Counted from the stretch's first letter, positions 26,498-36,223 are shown. The stretch is 64,000 nucleotides of DNA from Roseibium sp. MMSF_3544 (GCF_030732845.1 NZ_JASHKA010000001.1:186001-250000), one strand, 5' to 3'. A program made the numbers and translations. The notes: generated from the letters alone by a model not told the origin.

Positions 26498-27595
26498 CTA
26501 GTATGTCAGGATTTTGTGGGGCTCGAGCCGTGCCCAGTCGAAGGCAACGCCTGTGCCCGGCGTGTCCGGTGCCACGGCCAGGTGGTCCTCCACCTGCAAT
26601 GGCCTTTGTGTGTACTGGTCGATCGGGAAGGAATGAACCTCGATCCAGCCAGCATTCTCCTGTGCGGAAACAAGGCTGACGTGGAGTTCCTGCATCCCGT
26701 GGCTGCAAATCGGGATGCCGTGTTGCCGCGACAGTTCCGCCACTTGCAGAAAGCCGGTTATCCCGCCGCAATTGGACGAGTCCGGCTGAATGAAGCTGAG
26801 CTTGGCCTGGTCCAGTGCATATTCGAATTCGTGGATCGTGTGCAGGTTTTCGCCCATCGCAAGCGGAAAACCGGTCGCATCGGCAATTTCGCCATAGCCT
26901 TTGTAATTGTCCGGGATCGTCGGCTCCTCGAACCAGGTAAGATTGAAGGGTTCGAACGCCTTTGCCGCAGTGATCGCCTCGTCAACGGACAGGGAATAGT
27001 TGGCGTCGACCATGAATGTGACGTCAGGTCCGATGAGTTCCCTGACGGCCGCGACCCGGGAGATGTCTTCATTGAGCGTCGGCTGGCCGATCTTGATCTT
27101 CACGGCGTTGTAGCCGCGATCGAGGTATCCCTGAACGCTGTCCAGAAGCTTCGGCAGCGGAAAATTCAGATCGATACCGCCGCAATAGGCCTTGCATCGG
27201 TTGTCCGCACCACCGGCCAGTTTCCAGAGCGGCCATCCGCGCGTCTTGCAGCGGATATCCCACAGCGCGATGTCCAGTGCTGAAATTGCGAAGGAGGCGA
27301 TGCCGCCGCGGCCTACATAGTGGATATGCCACTGCATGCCTTCGTAGAGGTTCTCGACCGGACCTGCGTCCTGGCCCAGCAGAAACGGCGCAAGGTCGTG
27401 GTGGATCATGGCGGCAATCGCGTGGCCGCCTTTCCCTCCGGTGTAGGTGTAGCCCGTTCCCTGCGTTCCGTCGCTCAGGATAATAGTCGCGGTAACGAGT
27501 TCAAACTGGGTGTGATCGCCGTGCTTCGCGTCCACCAGCACCTCGGCAAGGGGAACTTGAAACAACTGCGTTCGGATCTCCCGGATTGCGGTCAT
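26498..27595 (-). CDS. Mandelate racemase/muconate lactonizing-type sugar-acid dehydratase
   Basis: Enolase-superfamily enzyme of 365 residues. The magnesium ligands are Asp197 (MVDANY), Glu223 (FEEP) and Glu249 (MGEN). The acid/base residues are the KxK pair Lys166/Lys168 (VKIKIG) and His299 (CSHGMQE), the arrangement of the mandelate racemase subgroup. It probably dehydrates an aldonate to a 2-keto-3-deoxy acid. The substrate is not assignable by eye: galactonate, arabinonate, fuconate and others are candidates. Coupled by ATGA overlap to the upstream permease gene. Confidence 0.85.
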   Translation of the reverse strand: MTAIREIRTQLFQVPLAEVLVDAKHGDHTQFELVTATIILSDGTQGTGYTYTGGKGGHAIAAMIHHDLAPFLLGQDAGPVENLYEGMQWHIHYVGRGGIASFAISALDIALWDIRCKTRGWPLWKLAGGADNRCKAYCGGIDLNFPLPKLLDSVQGYLDRGYNAVKIKIGQPTLNEDISRVAAVRELIGPDVTFMVDANYSLSVDEAITAAKAFEPFNLTWFEEPTIPDNYKGYGEIADATGFPLAMGENLHTIHEFEYALDQAKLSFIQPDSSNCGGITGFLQVAELSRQHGIPICSHGMQELHVSLVSAQENAGWIEVHSFPIDQYTQRPLQVEDHLAVAPDTPGTGVAFDWARLEPHKILTY

Positions 27596-28593
27596 TTGGC
27601 AAACTCCACCGTGGACCGGCGGTTCATGACGCGCGTCTGGAAGAGGATCACAGCAAAGAGGAAGGCCCCACGGATGACCATTTGCCAGTAGGCGCTGAAG
27701 CTGATCCAGCCCTTGCCGTTTTCGAAATTGAGGATGTTGAAGACGAGCCCGAGCAGCAGGGCTCCGGCAACGGTGGCGGGGATTGATCCCATTCCGCCGG
27801 TCAGAAGCGTCCCGCCGACAACCACCGAGGCAATTGCTGACAATTCCCAGCCAACGCCTTCCAGCGGCTGACCAGCGCCGAAGCCGGATGCCAGGAAGAC
27901 GCCTGCAAGACCTGCACAGCCGCCCGATAGTGCGTAGACGAAGATCTTCGCCCGATTGACCTTCAGTCCCATCATGACGGAAGCGTCTTCACCGCCACCC
28001 ACCGCCAGGATCGTCCGGCCAAGGCTGGTCATTTCCAGAACGATCCATAGGCCGACGATCAGGATGCCGACAATCACGATGGTCCACGGAACGACACCGA
28101 ATGCCTTTTCCATGCCGAGCTGAGTGAAGTTGGAGCCCCAGTCGACTGCGATTGTCTGGGCACCGGAAATCACCAGCGAGCCGCCCTTGGCGCCGAGCAT
28201 CGTGGCCAGCGTTGTGATGAAAGGCGGGATCCGGCCGTAAACAATGCAGATCGCATTGAAAAGCCCGAAGCCGACGCCGGACAGGATGGCGAGCGGCATT
28301 GCCACCTCGATGCCGTAAGGGCTGAGATAGGCCGCGACGACAGACGTGAAGGCCGCGACAGAGCCGACAGAAAGGTCGATCCCACCAGTCAGGATGACAA
28401 AGCACATGCCGACCGAAATCGCGATGAACATGGCGTTGTAATTCAGGAACGAGGTGATGTTGTAGGCGCTGCCGAAATTGTCGTAACGCAGCAGACCGAA
28501 ACCGATCAGCACGAACAGGGCAATCCACACCGCAACGGATTGCGGATTGCGCGAGATGTATTTGCGAAGGTCAAAGGCGTTCTGGTCAAGCAC
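27592..28593 (-). CDS. yjfF: Sugar ABC transporter permease (YjfF-like)
   Basis: CUT2 permease of 333 residues with about 9-10 hydrophobic segments and [34 protein letters not shown] and [15 protein letters not shown]. The start is a GTG at 28593, 4 bases after the preceding stop and behind AAAGGA; longer readings extend into the upstream permease gene. With the second permease, ATPase and YtfQ-like receptor it gives the two-permease layout of the E. coli galactofuranose importer. Confidence 0.8.
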   Translation of the reverse strand: MLDQNAFDLRKYISRNPQSVAVWIALFVLIGFGLLRYDNFGSAYNITSFLNYNAMFIAISVGMCFVILTGGIDLSVGSVAAFTSVVAAYLSPYGIEVAMPLAILSGVGFGLFNAICIVYGRIPPFITTLATMLGAKGGSLVISGAQTIAVDWGSNFTQLGMEKAFGVVPWTIVIVGILIVGLWIVLEMTSLGRTILAVGGGEDASVMMGLKVNRAKIFVYALSGGCAGLAGVFLASGFGAGQPLEGVGWELSAIASVVVGGTLLTGGMGSIPATVAGALLLGLVFNILNFENGKGWISFSAYWQMVIRGAFLFAVILFQTRVMNRRSTVEFAK

Positions 28594-28597
28594 GTCG

Positions 28598-29581
28598 TTA
28601 TTCCTTTCGCGCCTGCTGGATGTAAACGGCAGCCAGGATGATTGCGGCCTTGGCAATGAGGGCGACTTCGTCCTCGACCCCGTTTGCAAGCAGCGTGTAC
28701 TTCACGAGCTGAATGATGACCGCACCGAGAATGGCGCCGAATATTGGAGCCTTGCCGCCTTGCAGGAGAGCGCCCCCGACGACAGCGGCGGCGATCGCGT
28801 CAAGCTCCATCAGGTTGCCGTTGCGGGCAGCGTCCGATGCCGAGTTGATGGCGACGACGATCAAGCCAGCCAGTCCGGACAGGACAGAACAGATCACATA
28901 AGCGCCGATCTTGACGCTGCGAACCGGGCCGCCGGCGAGTTTGGCTGCCCTTTCGTTACCGCCGATCGCAAGCAGGTACCTGCCGAAAACCGTTCTGTTG
29001 ACAAGCCAGAACAGGAGGCAGGCGATGGCAATCGCCAGCCAGCCCTGGAAGGGGAATCCAAGGATCTTGCCCGTGCCGAGGTAGCTGAACTCGGGGTTTG
29101 AAAAGGTCTGCAGATTTCCGTTGGTCAGAACCTGCGCAATACCGCGTCCGGAAATGAACAGGATGAGCGTCGCGATAATGGGCTGCACTCTCAAAACCGC
29201 GACGATCACCCCGTTGAAGAGCCCACAGACAAGCGCTGCCACGAGAGGAAACAAGAGCGCGGCGATCAGACCGAGCGCCGGGTAGGCGGTGCCGAAATCC
29301 GATAGGAAGATTAGGGGTGCGAGCGCCCCTGAAAGCGCCATGACTGCGCCGACGGACAGATCGATGCCCCCGGTTGCGATCACAAGTGTCATGCCCATTG
29401 CGACGATTGCGATTGTGGCAACTTGTGAAATGTTCACCGCAAGCGTCTGAGCCTGCAGGAAATTCGGTGTCACAACGATGTTGAAGAGGAGGATAATCGC
29501 CAGCGCGACAAGACCCCCGTGGTGCTTCAGGCGTGTGGTGATGTCAGTGCGCATGGGCCCTTCTGATGTGAGGCTGGTCAT
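28598..29581 (-). CDS. ytfT: Sugar ABC transporter permease (YtfT-like)
   Basis: CUT2 permease of 327 residues: [15 protein letters not shown], the region around IATLILFISGRGIAQVLT, GRYLLAIGGNERAAKLAGG and AAVVGGALLQGGKAP. The ATG at 29581 overlaps the ATPase stop (ATGA); an internal ATG at 29554 has an AAGGG in front and could be the true start. Heterodimer partner of the YjfF-like permease. Confidence 0.8.
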   Translation of the reverse strand: MTSLTSEGPMRTDITTRLKHHGGLVALAIILLFNIVVTPNFLQAQTLAVNISQVATIAIVAMGMTLVIATGGIDLSVGAVMALSGALAPLIFLSDFGTAYPALGLIAALLFPLVAALVCGLFNGVIVAVLRVQPIIATLILFISGRGIAQVLTNGNLQTFSNPEFSYLGTGKILGFPFQGWLAIAIACLLFWLVNRTVFGRYLLAIGGNERAAKLAGGPVRSVKIGAYVICSVLSGLAGLIVVAINSASDAARNGNLMELDAIAAAVVGGALLQGGKAPIFGAILGAVIIQLVKYTLLANGVEDEVALIAKAAIILAAVYIQQARKE

Positions 29582-31098
29582 GTCGCGGCGTCCTCATGGT
29601 GAGCAAGCGCCTTGACCAGGGCGTTTTCGGTAATTCCCGGGTTTGTCAGTTCTGAAACCGCTTTGCCTTCGTGCATCACGACGATGCGGTTGGCACCTTC
29701 CACGAGCTCCTCGAATTCGGAGCTGATCAGGATGACGGCATGGCCCTCGTCGACGAAGTTCCGGATGATCGCCTGGATTTCGCGTTTCGCGCCGACGTCG
29801 ACCCCGCGCGTCGGTTCGTCCAGAATCAGGATATCCGGCCTGGTCGCCAACCAGCGCGCAAGCAGGACTTTCTGCTGGTTTCCCCCGGAAAGCTCGCGGA
29901 TCGGTTGGTCCATGTGGGATGTCTTGATGCCGAGTTTTTGGATGAATTCCGAAACGAGTTTCTTTTCACGCTCAAGGTCGATCTGGCCATTCTTGCGAAG
30001 ACTGGGCAGCAGGGCGAGGGTCAGGTTCTCCCGCACAGACATGTGTGGGACGATGCCTTCGGCCTTTCTGTCTTCGGTCAGGAAACCGATCCTTGCGCGG
30101 ATCGCTTCGGAAGGTTCAGACGGCTTGAATGCCTTGCCGTTGAGATGCATCGAGCCGGTGGTCGTGTGATCGAGCCCGAAAATGCTGCGGGCAGCTTCCG
30201 TCCGGCCGGAGCCGAGCAACCCGCCAAGCCCGACGATTTCGCCCCTGTGAAGGGTCATTGAAAAATCCGTCAGACGCGGGCCGGTTGCCACCTTGTCGAC
30301 ATCGAGAACAATCTCGTCGTATGCCTTCTTGCCACCGGCAAGCTCGGTGAGACCCTCCGCGGCAATTTCATCGGCATCGCGGCCGAGCATGGCGGCGATC
30401 AGATCGAGTTTCGACGTATCGGCGATCTCGCGGCAGCCAACTGTCTGGCCGTCTCGCATGATCGTGACCCGGTCGCAGATCTGAAACAGTTCGTCGAGGA
30501 AATGAGAGACATAAAGAACGGAGACGCCGGAGGATTTCAGTTCCCGGACAACCCCGAACAGGATTTCGACTTCAGAGCTGTCCAGCGACGAAGTCGGCTC
30601 GTCCATGATGACGAGTTTGGCGTCCATGGACACAGCGCGTGCGATTGCGACCAGCTGCTGGATGGCTGTCGAGTAGCTGCCGAGAGGGGCAGTCACATCA
30701 ATCTCGATGCCGAAGCGGGACAGGATGTCGCGGGTGCGTTTGTGCGCTTCCGGCCAGTTGATCATGAAGCCGAACGACCTCGGTTCCTGGCCCATGACGA
30801 CGTTTTCGCTGACCGATCGAAGTGGAACCAGGTTCAGCTCCTGGTAGATCGTGGCGATCCCGGCGCTCTGGGCCTCACCGGGTGAGGACAGGAAGCTCGG
30901 TTGACCGGCGAATTGAATGTCGCCCTCGTCCCTTCGGTAGAGACCGGTCAGGATCTTGATGAGGGTCGATTTCCCCGCACCGTTCTGGCCGATCAGCGCG
31001 TGAACTTCTCCGGGGGCAACCTCAAGGGAGGCACTTCGCAAGGCAGGGACGCCACCGAAGTGTTTCTTGATTCCAGACATGGCGAGCAACGGTGCCAT
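29578..31098 (-). CDS. ytfR: Sugar ABC transporter ATPase, duplicated (YtfR-like)
   Basis: Double nucleotide-binding-domain ATPase of 506 residues: Walker A GQNGAGKST, Walker B VIMDEPTSSLD, a divergent first-half signature (YSTAIQQLVAIARA), a second-half degenerate P-loop (LLGSGRTEAA) and the signature LSGGNQQKV. ATG 31098 was chosen because AGGAG is 5 bases upstream; the GTG at 31104 would abut it. It energises the YtfT/YjfF-like permease pair. Confidence 0.88.
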   Translation of the reverse strand: MAPLLAMSGIKKHFGGVPALRSASLEVAPGEVHALIGQNGAGKSTLIKILTGLYRRDEGDIQFAGQPSFLSSPGEAQSAGIATIYQELNLVPLRSVSENVVMGQEPRSFGFMINWPEAHKRTRDILSRFGIEIDVTAPLGSYSTAIQQLVAIARAVSMDAKLVIMDEPTSSLDSSEVEILFGVVRELKSSGVSVLYVSHFLDELFQICDRVTIMRDGQTVGCREIADTSKLDLIAAMLGRDADEIAAEGLTELAGGKKAYDEIVLDVDKVATGPRLTDFSMTLHRGEIVGLGGLLGSGRTEAARSIFGLDHTTTGSMHLNGKAFKPSEPSEAIRARIGFLTEDRKAEGIVPHMSVRENLTLALLPSLRKNGQIDLEREKKLVSEFIQKLGIKTSHMDQPIRELSGGNQQKVLLARWLATRPDILILDEPTRGVDVGAKREIQAIIRNFVDEGHAVILISSEFEELVEGANRIVVMHEGKAVSELTNPGITENALVKALAHHEDAAT

Positions 31099-31127
31099 AT
31101 CCACTCCTGTCGAACGGGTTGGGAAAG

Positions 31128-31158
31128 TGCCGGAAGGGTAGGGAGATCCCTTCCGGCA
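31128..31158 (-). promoter_or_regulatory. Intercistronic hairpin downstream of the receptor gene
   Basis: TGCCGGAAGGG and CCCTTCCGGCA form an 11-bp perfect stem with a 9-base loop, 9 bases after the receptor stop and 30 bases before the ATPase start. There is no U-run, so it is more likely an mRNA-stabilising element that raises receptor levels than a full terminator. Confidence 0.65.
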
Positions 31159-31166
31159 GTCGGGGT

Positions 31167-32138
31167 TCAGTAGGCTTCGTCCACATGCGCCGCAGCATTG
31201 TCGGCGGTGAAAATACGGTCCTTGACCTGAACCCAGGGTTCGATGGTTTCACCGGCTGCGTACCGCTTCATGGTTTCGCAGGCGAGGGGACCGAAGAACG
31301 GAGAACTTTCCACGGTCACGCCCATCTTGCCGTCGATGATGGCCTGAAGCGCATCGCGCGTACCGTCGATCGAGACGACGAGCACGTCATCACCAGGTTT
31401 GCGGCCGGCCAGCTCGAGGGCCTGGATGGCGCCAATGGCCATTTCGTCATTGTGGGCGTAGACGATATTGACGTCAGGATGGGCCTGCAGGAGCGTTTCC
31501 ATGACCTGGCGGCCAAGGTCGCGGGCGAAGTCGCCGGACTGTGAGGCGACGATTTCAAAACGGCCGTCCTCAGCAATGCGGTCGTCAAAGCCTTTCTTGC
31601 GGTCGTTGGCCGGAGACGAGCCGGTTGTCCCTTCCAGTTGAACGATGACGCCCTTGTCACCCTTGAAGTTTTCGATTGTCCACTCGGCAACGCGCTTGCC
31701 CTGGTCAATGAAGTCGGAGCCAAGGAAGGCCACGAAGTCTTCACCGGCCTTCGCCGCATTGGGATCGACCGAACGGTCGACAAGGAATGTCGGGATGCCG
31801 GCCGCCTTTGCTTTCTTCACTGCCGGAATAAGAGGCTTTTCCTCGCGCGGGGGCAGGAACAGAACGTCAATTCCCTGGGCGATCATGCTGTCGACATCGG
31901 CGACCTGCTTGGCAGCGGAGCCAGCGGCGTCAGTTGCAATCAGATCCCAGCCACAGCTTTCCGCCGTGTCATGGAAAGACTTGGTTTCCGCGATCCGCCA
32001 GGGGTTGTTGGATTCCATCTGGGCAAAGCCGACCTTGTAGCGGTCCTTCTGCTCCAGTGGCGGCAAACCTGCGGCCGTCGCAGCTGTTGCCATTGCGCCG
32101 ATTGCAATTGCGGTTGCCAGCAAGAGAGTGCGTTTCAT
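31167..32138 (-). CDS. ytfQ: Galactofuranose-type ABC substrate-binding protein (YtfQ-like)
   Basis: Periplasmic receptor of 323 residues with a signal peptide (MKRTLLLATAIAIGAMATAATA). Its sequence resembles E. coli YtfQ over long stretches: VGFAQMESNNPWRIAETKS, FLVDRSVD, QLEGTTGSSPANDRKKGF, SQSGDFARDLG and YAHNDEMAIGAIQALELAG. YtfQ binds galactofuranose, so a furanose sugar (galactose or arabinose) is the best guess. GGAGGA precedes the ATG at 32138. Second gene of the minus-strand operon. Confidence 0.85.
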   Translation of the reverse strand: MKRTLLLATAIAIGAMATAATAAGLPPLEQKDRYKVGFAQMESNNPWRIAETKSFHDTAESCGWDLIATDAAGSAAKQVADVDSMIAQGIDVLFLPPREEKPLIPAVKKAKAAGIPTFLVDRSVDPNAAKAGEDFVAFLGSDFIDQGKRVAEWTIENFKGDKGVIVQLEGTTGSSPANDRKKGFDDRIAEDGRFEIVASQSGDFARDLGRQVMETLLQAHPDVNIVYAHNDEMAIGAIQALELAGRKPGDDVLVVSIDGTRDALQAIIDGKMGVTVESSPFFGPLACETMKRYAAGETIEPWVQVKDRIFTADNAAAHVDEAY

Positions 32139-32192
32139 GTCTTCCTCCACTTTGGTGCGGCCAAACTCCTCCAGACCGCGGATTATGAGGTC

Positions 32193-33662
32193 CTAACCCC
32201 AGTTCAGGTAACTTGTTTGTTTGCGTAGGTAGCCGTCGAAGCCGTAGCGGCCGTCTTCACCGCCAAGGCCGGACAGTCCCCAACCGGTGTGAAAGCCCTG
32301 AACCGCTTCGCCGTTCGACCGGTTCAGATAAAGTTCACCGAATTTCAAGAGATAAGGTGCCTGCGCCAAGCGTTTGTAATTCTTGGTAAAAAGATACGCC
32401 GACAGGCCGTAGGAAGTGTCGTTTGCGTGGGCTGCCGCCATTTCGAAACTGTCGACGCGCATGGCTGCTGCGACCGGTCCGAAAATTTCTTCCTGTATGA
32501 CAGGATTGGCGTTGTCAGACACTTCCAGGACAGTTGGAGCGAGCCAGTGTCCCTTGCTGTAAGGCCCGTCTTCCATGATGCCGCCCTTCAACAGCACGTC
32601 TGCACCGGCATCAACGCTGCGGCTGATGGCGCCTGCAACTTTGTCCCGTTCAATGCGGCTGACCTTCGGGCCCATGTCCACGTCGCGCAGCGGGTCACCG
32701 ATTGTCAGAGAAGAGGACGCCTCCACAAACTTCTCCAGAAACTCGTCAGCGATTGCCCGATGCAGATACATGCGCTCGTTACAGGTGCAGATCTGACCGC
32801 AATTTGTGTAGCGAGCCGCAACCGCTGCCTTGACCGCTGTTCCAATGTCTGCGTCATCCATCACGATGAAGGGCGCCTTGCCGCCGAGCTCCAGACGCAC
32901 GACCTTGATGTGTTCGGCTGCGGACGCATAGATCTCGCGACCTGCCCGGGTGCTTCCGGTCATGGTCACAAGCTGCGAAAGAGGGCTCTTCACCAATGCC
33001 TCTCCAACGATGCGCCCGCGACCCGTCAGAACGTTGAAAACACCTGCCGGGAACCCGGCCCGCTGGCTAAGCGCGGCGATGGCCAGTCCTGAGAGCGGCG
33101 TTGCTTCGTGCGACAGAAGTACAAAGACGTTGCCGGCGACAAGGGCAGGGCCGAGCTTTCTGGCGGCAAGGGCAAATGGGTAATTCCATGCGGTCAGCCC
33201 GACCACGACACCATAGGGATGCCGCCTGATATGGATTTCCTCCGAGGGATTGTCGGACGCGACGATATCGCCTTCGATCCGCCGCGCATTTTCAGCGGCA
33301 TAATTCAAAAACGTGATGCTGGCTTCGATCTCGTCGGCTGCGTGGCTGACAGGTTTGCCCTGTTCCAGTGTGATCAGGCGTGCAAGTTGCTGTTTGTTCG
33401 CCGCGATTTCACTTGCGAGCCTCGAGACCAGATTACCGCGCTGGATTGCCGGCAGTTCTGCCCAGGCAGATTGGGCTTTTGACGCGACGGCGAGCGCCTC
33501 GAGCGCATCGTCTGCAGTTCCGTCCACGATTTCAGCTATCACGTCCTCGTTCGCCGGGTTCTCGACCTGAATCGTCGCACCGGTCTCACGCATGACCCAT
33601 TGGCCGTTGATGAACATCCCGGCCTTGACAGGCTTGCCGTCGGAGAGAGTGAAATCAAACAC
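32193..33662 (-). CDS. Aldehyde dehydrogenase (AldA-like) with altered cofactor motif
   Basis: NAD(P)-dependent aldehyde dehydrogenase of up to 489 residues, resembling lactaldehyde/glycolaldehyde dehydrogenase AldA. The catalytic Cys292 (NCGQICTCNERM) and Glu258 (LELGGK) are present. The usual KPSE cofactor motif is replaced by LLSHE at 182-186, so the lysine that normally contacts the NAD(P) ribose is lost. The start is a GTG at 33662 with a weak ribosome site; ATG 33617 is an alternative. First gene of the operon, with a FadR-type operator 15 bases upstream. Confidence 0.88.
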   Translation of the reverse strand: MFDFTLSDGKPVKAGMFINGQWVMRETGATIQVENPANEDVIAEIVDGTADDALEALAVASKAQSAWAELPAIQRGNLVSRLASEIAANKQQLARLITLEQGKPVSHAADEIEASITFLNYAAENARRIEGDIVASDNPSEEIHIRRHPYGVVVGLTAWNYPFALAARKLGPALVAGNVFVLLSHEATPLSGLAIAALSQRAGFPAGVFNVLTGRGRIVGEALVKSPLSQLVTMTGSTRAGREIYASAAEHIKVVRLELGGKAPFIVMDDADIGTAVKAAVAARYTNCGQICTCNERMYLHRAIADEFLEKFVEASSSLTIGDPLRDVDMGPKVSRIERDKVAGAISRSVDAGADVLLKGGIMEDGPYSKGHWLAPTVLEVSDNANPVIQEEIFGPVAAAMRVDSFEMAAAHANDTSYGLSAYLFTKNYKRLAQAPYLLKFGELYLNRSNGEAVQGFHTGWGLSGLGGEDGRYGFDGYLRKQTSYLNWG

Positions 33663-33676
33663 GAATGAAAGCGCCT

Positions 33677-33691
33677 TTTGGTATGACCAAA
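33677..33691. promoter_or_regulatory. FadR-subfamily GntR operator 1
   Basis: TTTGGTATGACCAAA, a perfect dyad matching the TGGTNNNACCA-type consensus of FadR-subfamily regulators. It lies 15 bases upstream of the aldehyde dehydrogenase start in an AT-rich 210-base divergent region. Confidence 0.72.
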
Positions 33692-33837
33692 CTTTGATGT
33701 ATGAAGATGCGAATGACGCGCAAAGTCAATAGGAATCTGACTTGATGTAGCAAGAAGATGGATAAATTATTGAAAAATATCAGAAAAAATTCTTTCGAAA
33801 AAATTTAGGTGAAAATTTTGCTTTACCAAGTATCTAT

Positions 33838-33852
33838 TTATGTCGTACCAAA
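33838..33852. promoter_or_regulatory. FadR-subfamily GntR operator 2
   Basis: TTATGTCGTACCAAA matches 12 of 15 bases of operator 1 read on the opposite strand. It lies 20 bases upstream of the GntR regulator ATG, suggesting autoregulation. Confidence 0.55.
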
Positions 33853-33872
33853 TAATGAAACTGTGAACGCTG

Positions 33873-34604
33873 ATGGAGAACGCACCTTCCATGGAAATCG
33901 GCAATGAAACGGGGCGGGCGGCAGACAATGTCGTCGCCGCACTGGAAGCAAAGATCGTCTCGGGCGAGCTGGAGAATGAGTCTCCGCTTCCCGCCGAGCG
34001 TGAGTTGATGGAACAGTTTGGGACCAGCCGGACTGTTATCCGGGAAGCGATCTCAAAGCTGTCAAGCCGGGGGCTTGTTGAGACGCGGCCCCGGTTTCGT
34101 CCCATCGTGCGCAAGCCGGACTATGCGACCGTCCTGCACGCCTGCGGGAATGTCGTGCAGCATCTGCTGACGGAAAAGTCCGGTATCAAGAACCTCTATG
34201 ACAGCCGCGTTTTCATCGAGCGCGCGCTGGTTCGCGAAGCAGCGTCGTCTGCACGCAAGGACGACATTGTCGACCTCAAGTCAGCGCTGGAGGAAAACCG
34301 GAAGGCGATCCCGGATTCGTTGGAATTCTATCGCACGGATGTCGCCTTCCATGGAGTGCTTTACCGCATTCCGAAAAACCCGATTTTCCCTGCGATACAC
34401 GAAGGTTACACATCCTGGCTGGCCCCGCAGTGGGACCGCATGTTGCGCTCGCCGGAACGGAACGAGGTGAACTATATCGCTCACAAGGCCATTTTGGATG
34501 CCATCTTGGAACGGGATCCGGGCGCTGCGGAGGAGGCGCTCACAAATCACCTGAAAGCAGCTTGGGAATTCGTCCGGGTCACATTCGACTGGGGCGACGA
34601 ATGA
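33873..34604 (+). CDS. GntR-family regulator (FadR subfamily)
   Basis: Regulator of 243 residues with an N-terminal winged HTH (LPAERELMEQFGTSRTVIREAISKLSSRGLVETRP) and a C-terminal all-helical FCD effector domain (DSRVFIERALVREAA; metal-ligand histidines plausible in DVAFHGVLY and LTNHLKAAW). It is divergent from the aldehyde dehydrogenase/YtfQRT operon and its stop overlaps the GMC oxidoreductase start. It probably represses both transcripts through the two TGGTNNNACCA sites, with a sugar-acid effector. Confidence 0.88.
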   Translation: MENAPSMEIGNETGRAADNVVAALEAKIVSGELENESPLPAERELMEQFGTSRTVIREAISKLSSRGLVETRPRFRPIVRKPDYATVLHACGNVVQHLLTEKSGIKNLYDSRVFIERALVREAASSARKDDIVDLKSALEENRKAIPDSLEFYRTDVAFHGVLYRIPKNPIFPAIHEGYTSWLAPQWDRMLRSPERNEVNYIAHKAILDAILERDPGAAEEALTNHLKAAWEFVRVTFDWGDE

Positions 34605-36223
34605 CCACCGAATTCGACTATATCGTCGTCGGCGGCGGATCCGGCGGCGCTGTTGCAGCCTCACGGCTGGTTTCGCAAGGCGGCGCGCGCGTCCTTCTCC
34701 TTGAAGCGGGGTACTCGCACCGGCATCCGTTGCTCGACATGCCGCCAGGCATTTTCAAGATGATCAACGGGTCGAAATACATGCGCTATCACAAGACGAC
34801 CCCCCAGCCGCATCTGGATGGCCGCGTGCACGATATTCCGCAGGGCAATGTTCTGGGCGGTGGGTCTTCCGTCAATGCGCAGGTCTATATGCGCGGGCGA
34901 CCCGACGACTACGATGCCTGGAACCAAATTCTCTCCGGAAACAACGACAACCCCGGTTGGGGCTGGTCGGATGTTCTGCCGCATTTTACGGGCATGGAGG
35001 CAAACAACCGCCTGGCCGGTGAGCTGCACGGCACGCATGGTGAAGTCAAGGTCTCCGACCCCGGCTACATCGACACAATGTCCCGCTGGTTCGTGCAGTC
35101 CGTTCAGGCGCTTGGCGAACCTTACAACGCAGATTTCAACGGACCGTCGCAGCGCGGCGTCGGGTTTTACCAGTTCACCAACAGGAATGGGCGTCGAAGC
35201 TCGACGGCCTATGCCTTCCTGGAGCCGCTCAAGGATGATCCGCGCCTGACCATCAAGCTTGAAGCTTCGGTTGACAAGGTAGTCATCGAGAACGGTCACG
35301 CGGTTGGCGTCCGTTATACGGATCGCGAGGGAACACACGAAGCCCGAGCCAGCGGTGAGGTCATTCTCGCCGCCGGGGCTCTGGTTACGCCGAAGATCCT
35401 GATGCTGTCCGGTGTCGGGCCGGCAAAGCATCTGGGCGAGTTCGACATCAAGGTCGAAAACGACCTTCCCGGTGTCGGACAGAACCTGATCGATCACCCG
35501 GAAGTTCCGATCACCGCCTATGCAAACGGTGCGCACGGGTATTACCGGCAGGGCGAGGGTTGGCGCATGATCTGGAACGGCATCCAGTTCAAGATCTTCG
35601 GCAGTGGCCGCGTTACATCTGCAGGCGTGGAAGCAGGGGCATTCGTCAACCCGAGCAATCGCAATGCAGCGCCGACGATCCAGGCCTTTTGTGTTCCGAT
35701 CGTTTATCTCGACAGGGACGCACAGACAGAATTGAAGGACGGGTACGGGGTCACAGTCACGACCGTCGTGGTGAAGCCAAAGTCCCGTGGCGAAGTCAGG
35801 CTTGCCTCCGCAGACCCGTCAAGCATGCCGATTGTCTGCCCGAACCTCCTGAAGGAAGAGGAGGACATGAACGAAATGATTGCGGGTCAGCGTTTCTTTC
35901 TTGACGCCTTCCACTCCGACCCGCTCGCCTCGAATCTCAAGACCGTTGCGATACCCGATCCGGGGGACACTTCGGACGACGCACTCCGCAGTCATTGCAA
36001 ACGGTTCGTGAAGACCAACTACCATCCGGCAGGAACTGCCCGCATGGGCGCTGATGGTGACAAGATGGCAGTCCTCGACGGAAGACTGCGTGTCCGCGGG
36101 ATCGAAGGTCTTCGCGTGTGCGACATGTCTGCCGTTCCCGACATCAACGCCGGAAACACCAACGCGCCGGCCATGATGCTTGGGTCTCGCTGCGCCGAGT
36201 TCGTGCTTCAGGCCAATCTTTGA
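34601..36223 (+). CDS. GMC-family FAD oxidoreductase
   Basis: Choline dehydrogenase-like flavoenzyme of 540 residues. The dinucleotide-binding motif is VVGGGSGGAVAA (9-20), the GMC signature 1 region is QGNVLGGGSSVNAQVYMRGR, and the active-site region is NYHPAGTARMG followed by NTNAPAMMLGSRCAEF. It oxidises an alcohol or sugar to an aldehyde or lactone. The ATG at 34601 overlaps the GntR stop. Co-expression with the regulator of the sugar operon suggests the same pathway, perhaps at an early oxidation step; the substrate is unknown. Confidence 0.9.
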   Translation: MTTEFDYIVVGGGSGGAVAASRLVSQGGARVLLLEAGYSHRHPLLDMPPGIFKMINGSKYMRYHKTTPQPHLDGRVHDIPQGNVLGGGSSVNAQVYMRGRPDDYDAWNQILSGNNDNPGWGWSDVLPHFTGMEANNRLAGELHGTHGEVKVSDPGYIDTMSRWFVQSVQALGEPYNADFNGPSQRGVGFYQFTNRNGRRSSTAYAFLEPLKDDPRLTIKLEASVDKVVIENGHAVGVRYTDREGTHEARASGEVILAAGALVTPKILMLSGVGPAKHLGEFDIKVENDLPGVGQNLIDHPEVPITAYANGAHGYYRQGEGWRMIWNGIQFKIFGSGRVTSAGVEAGAFVNPSNRNAAPTIQAFCVPIVYLDRDAQTELKDGYGVTVTTVVVKPKSRGEVRLASADPSSMPIVCPNLLKEEEDMNEMIAGQRFFLDAFHSDPLASNLKTVAIPDPGDTSDDALRSHCKRFVKTNYHPAGTARMGADGDKMAVLDGRLRVRGIEGLRVCDMSAVPDINAGNTNAPAMMLGSRCAEFVLQANL

